Source of the DNA: Bryobacteraceae bacterium
Lineage (GTDB): Bacteria > Acidobacteriota > Terriglobia > Bryobacterales > Bryobacteraceae
Reading direction: 5' to 3'
DNA: 8,842 nt
NCBI GenBank assembly: GCA_025350445.1
Contig: JANXXV010000364.1
Coordinates: 1-8,842 of the forward strand
The first letter of the stretch is position 1; each line of letters opens with the position of its first letter. The notes below the pieces were generated by a model, which worked only from the letters and a program-made list of their open reading frames with translations, made no database searches and had not been told where the DNA came from. This document shows, piece by piece, positions 7,077 through 8,842 of this stretch. The position numbers and the translations under genes were made by a program.

Positions 7077-7103
7077 TCTGTGCAATCCACGCAGGTGTAT
7101 TTT
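7077..7103 (+). terminator. Weak possible terminator hairpin after tRNA-Leu
   Basis: TCTGTG (7077-7082) can pair with CGCAGG (7090-7095) around a seven-base loop, using two G-T pairs. A short T-rich stretch (TGTATTTT) follows. The stem is short and the T-run interrupted, so this is only a candidate; termination could instead be Rho-dependent. Confidence 0.2.
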
Positions 7104-7138
7104 GCGATTTAATAGTGTAGGCGGCTATCGAAACGCCT

Positions 7139-7143
7139 GGAGG
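7139..7143 (+). promoter_or_regulatory. Ribosome binding site of the modular secreted-protein gene
   Basis: GGAGG, a near-consensus Shine-Dalgarno core, lies four bases before the ATG at 7148. It is the strongest ribosome binding site in the window and fixes this start. Confidence 0.65.
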
Positions 7144-7147
7144 TCCG

Positions 7148-8842
7148 ATGAATAAGCCTTCGCTTGTTTTCGGCTTGATCCTGACTACCGCAGGTTTTGC
7201 GCAACAACCTCAGCCAAGCGCAACCCCGGCCCCGCAAACCGATTCGGCATCCGCTAAGAAGCCCGGTATCATTGCAGGCAGTGTGGTTAATGCCAAGACA
7301 AACCAGCCGGTCAGAAGAGTGAACCTCACGCTACGTCCGTTCGGGGTAACTGGAACCGTTAGTGCCGGATCGGGCCCAGTGCCGCCCGCCGCGCCTTATG
7401 CCGCGACGACGGACGCCGAGGGCAAATTCCGCATCGAGAACGTCGATCCCGGCAGCTATCGAATGAGTGCGGAGCGCCAGGGGTTCGTCCGCCAGGAGTA
7501 TGGTGCACGCCCAAATTCAATAATGGGGACCACAGTCACCGTTGCACCCGCGCAGGAGCTGAAGGATCTCAACTTCAAACTGGTTCCACATGCCGTGATC
7601 ACGGGCCGCGTGCTCGATGAAGAAGGCGAGCCGCTCGCGCATGTCCAGATCCAGGTGATGGCTCAGCGGTTCTTTCGAACAAAGCGGCAAATGATGCCGG
7701 TGGGCGGTGCCCAAACCAATGACAATGGCGAGTTCCGCGTGGCCGATCTGGCGCCAGGCAAGTATTGGATTAGCGCAACCTATCGCGCCCGGGCAATGAT
7801 GTTCGGCGACGCGCCTGCGCGCAATACCGCTGATAAACCCGAAGAGGAGTACGTGGCAACATATTTTCCGGGCTCAATTGACCAAGCGTCCGCCCGCCCT
7901 CTCGATGTGCAAGCCGGCCAGGAGATGCCAGGGATCGACATCCGGATACAAAAGACACGCGTGTATAGGATACGCGGCAAGGTGACAGGCACGCCGCAAC
8001 CTGTCCGAAACGTGCGGCTGGTCTTGCTTCCACGCGACCAAGCCGGCCTCATGGGATTTTTCGGCGGTGTGGGCGCGATGGTCAAAGAGGACGGCACCTT
8101 TGAGATCGGAGGCGTCCCACCGGGATCGTACTACGTGGCGGCTTTTCCGATGCAAGGTCCACAGAGCGTTTCCGGGAAGGTCGCGGTAGACGTAAGCCGC
8201 GAGAATGTTCAGAACGTCACTCTCACGCTGGGAAGCGGCATGACGTTGAACGGCAGCATCCGAATCGATGGCGACGCACAGCAGCCGGAACAGGCACAAA
8301 CTAAGAAGACTTCACTCGGAGCTGTCCGCGTGCAGCTTTCCGTCATTGAGGGTCTGCCGTTCGGCAATTCGGGCGGGACGGTGAAAGACGACAGCTCGTT
8401 CATCATCGAGAATGTGGGTCCGGACAGATACCGGATTCTCGTGCTGAATCTTCCGGAAGGTGCCTGGCTCAAGTCCATTCGAGCGGGGGATCAGGAAGTG
8501 CTGGACACCGGGTTAGATCTGAGCTCGGGTGTCTCTGGCGCAGTGCAAATTACGCTCGGTTTCGGGTCGGGCCAGATTAGCGGCAAGGTTCAGGATGCCA
8601 AGCAGCAGCCTGCACAGGGCAGCATGGTGACGCTGTTGCCAAACCCGATGAAAGAGGACCGAAACGACCTTTACCGCATAACTTCAACGGATCAGAATGG
8701 TCAATTTACGCTGCAAGGGGTGCCCCCAGGCGAGTATAGATTGTACGCCTGGGAGGATATCGAACCCGGCATCTATATGGATCCGGAGTTTCTCAAGCCG
8801 CACGACAGCAAAGCGCAGAAGATCACCATAAAAGCGAACGGC
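7148..8842 (+). CDS. Secreted protein with five carboxypeptidase-regulatory-like modules, 3' end cut
   Basis: An open frame of 565 codons with no stop before the window end. It begins with a signal peptide (MNKPSLVFGLILTTAGFAQQ) and a short Pro/Ala/Gln/Ser-rich linker (about 20-38). At least five beta-sandwich repeats follow, of the carboxypeptidase-regulatory-like/transthyretin-like type, at roughly 41-135, 150-265, 274-360, 366-450 and 476-565. Each shows an edge strand of the form ITGRV, ISGKV or IRGKV and a hallmark turn. The turns are TDAEGKFRIENVDPGSYRM, TNDNGEFRVADLAPGKYWI, KEDGTFEIGGVPPGSYYVA, KDDSSFIIENVGPDRYRI and TDQNGQFTLQGVPPGEYRL. Such modules are very numerous in Acidobacteriota secretomes and are thought to help binding or assembly. 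No catalytic domain or TonB-dependent barrel is seen in the visible part, though the frame continues. A clear ribosome binding site supports the start. The function is unknown. Confidence 0.88.
   Translation, partial: MNKPSLVFGLILTTAGFAQQPQPSATPAPQTDSASAKKPGIIAGSVVNAKTNQPVRRVNLTLRPFGVTGTVSAGSGPVPPAAPYAATTDAEGKFRIENVDPGSYRMSAERQGFVRQEYGARPNSIMGTTVTVAPAQELKDLNFKLVPHAVITGRVLDEEGEPLAHVQIQVMAQRFFRTKRQMMPVGGAQTNDNGEFRVADLAPGKYWISATYRARAMMFGDAPARNTADKPEEEYVATYFPGSIDQASARPLDVQAGQEMPGIDIRIQKTRVYRIRGKVTGTPQPVRNVRLVLLPRDQAGLMGFFGGVGAMVKEDGTFEIGGVPPGSYYVAAFPMQGPQSVSGKVAVDVSRENVQNVTLTLGSGMTLNGSIRIDGDAQQPEQAQTKKTSLGAVRVQLSVIEGLPFGNSGGTVKDDSSFIIENVGPDRYRILVLNLPEGAWLKSIRAGDQEVLDTGLDLSSGVSGAVQITLGFGSGQISGKVQDAKQQPAQGSMVTLLPNPMKEDRNDLYRITSTDQNGQFTLQGVPPGEYRLYAWEDIEPGIYMDPEFLKPHDSKAQKITIKANG

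Larger units (their letters stand above)
7034..7147 (+). other. 114-bp intergenic spacer after tRNA-Leu
   Basis: This spacer is AT-richer than the flanking genes and should hold the tRNA 3' processing/termination signal and the promoter of the downstream secreted-protein gene. A weak hairpin (7077-7095) and the ribosome binding site (7139-7143) are listed separately. TTGCGA (7102-7107) resembles a -35 element, but no good -10 follows at the right distance. Confidence 0.5.

Noticed and set aside
7102..7131. TTGCGA ... TATCGA as a sigma70 promoter for the modular secreted protein
   Set aside because: The -10 half matches the consensus poorly, so the pair is not better than chance.
6945..7147. 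tRNA-Leu as an integration site for a mobile element
   Set aside because: No integrase is present and no repeat of the tRNA 3' end is visible downstream. An ordinary host-type gene begins 114 bp later.

Overview
The window looks like chromosomal DNA of a soil-type Acidobacteriota, most likely near Solibacter/Bryobacteraceae. This rests on style, not on a marker gene. The DNA is moderately GC-rich and densely coded. It has a Tat-signal sulfatase, a secreted serine hydrolase, a long secreted protein of repeated carboxypeptidase-regulatory-like modules, and a receiver protein ending in an 'AKSNNEV..LIRAVNRLL' style tail. All of these are common in that phylum. No mobile element, CRISPR array, integrase or phage gene was seen.

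Plus-strand block (1-4122): the 3' part of a response regulator is cut by the window edge. After 15 bp comes a secreted two-domain GH3 enzyme of the NagZ (beta-N-acetylglucosaminidase) type. Its stop overlaps the start of a four-carbon acid-sugar kinase (DUF1537 family) as ATGA. The kinase overlaps by 8 bp a PdxA-family dehydrogenase. The kinase/PdxA pair matches the known D-threonate/D-erythronate route: phosphorylation at C4, then oxidation and decarboxylation to DHAP. Translational coupling of this pair to an exported glycosidase is the most unusual thing in the window.

Minus-strand block (6903-4103): a Tat-exported, formylglycine-type sulfatase runs into a secreted class C beta-lactamase-fold serine hydrolase through a GTGA overlap. 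The serine hydrolase gene and the pdxA-like gene converge and overlap by 20 bp, so there is no room for a terminator between the two operons.

Right part (6904-8842): a complete tRNA-Leu(CAA) with encoded CCA lies on the plus strand, only 41 bp from the divergent sulfatase start. A 114-bp gap then leads to a secreted protein with five beta-sandwich repeats, open at the window end. No stretch over 300 bp lacks a gene.
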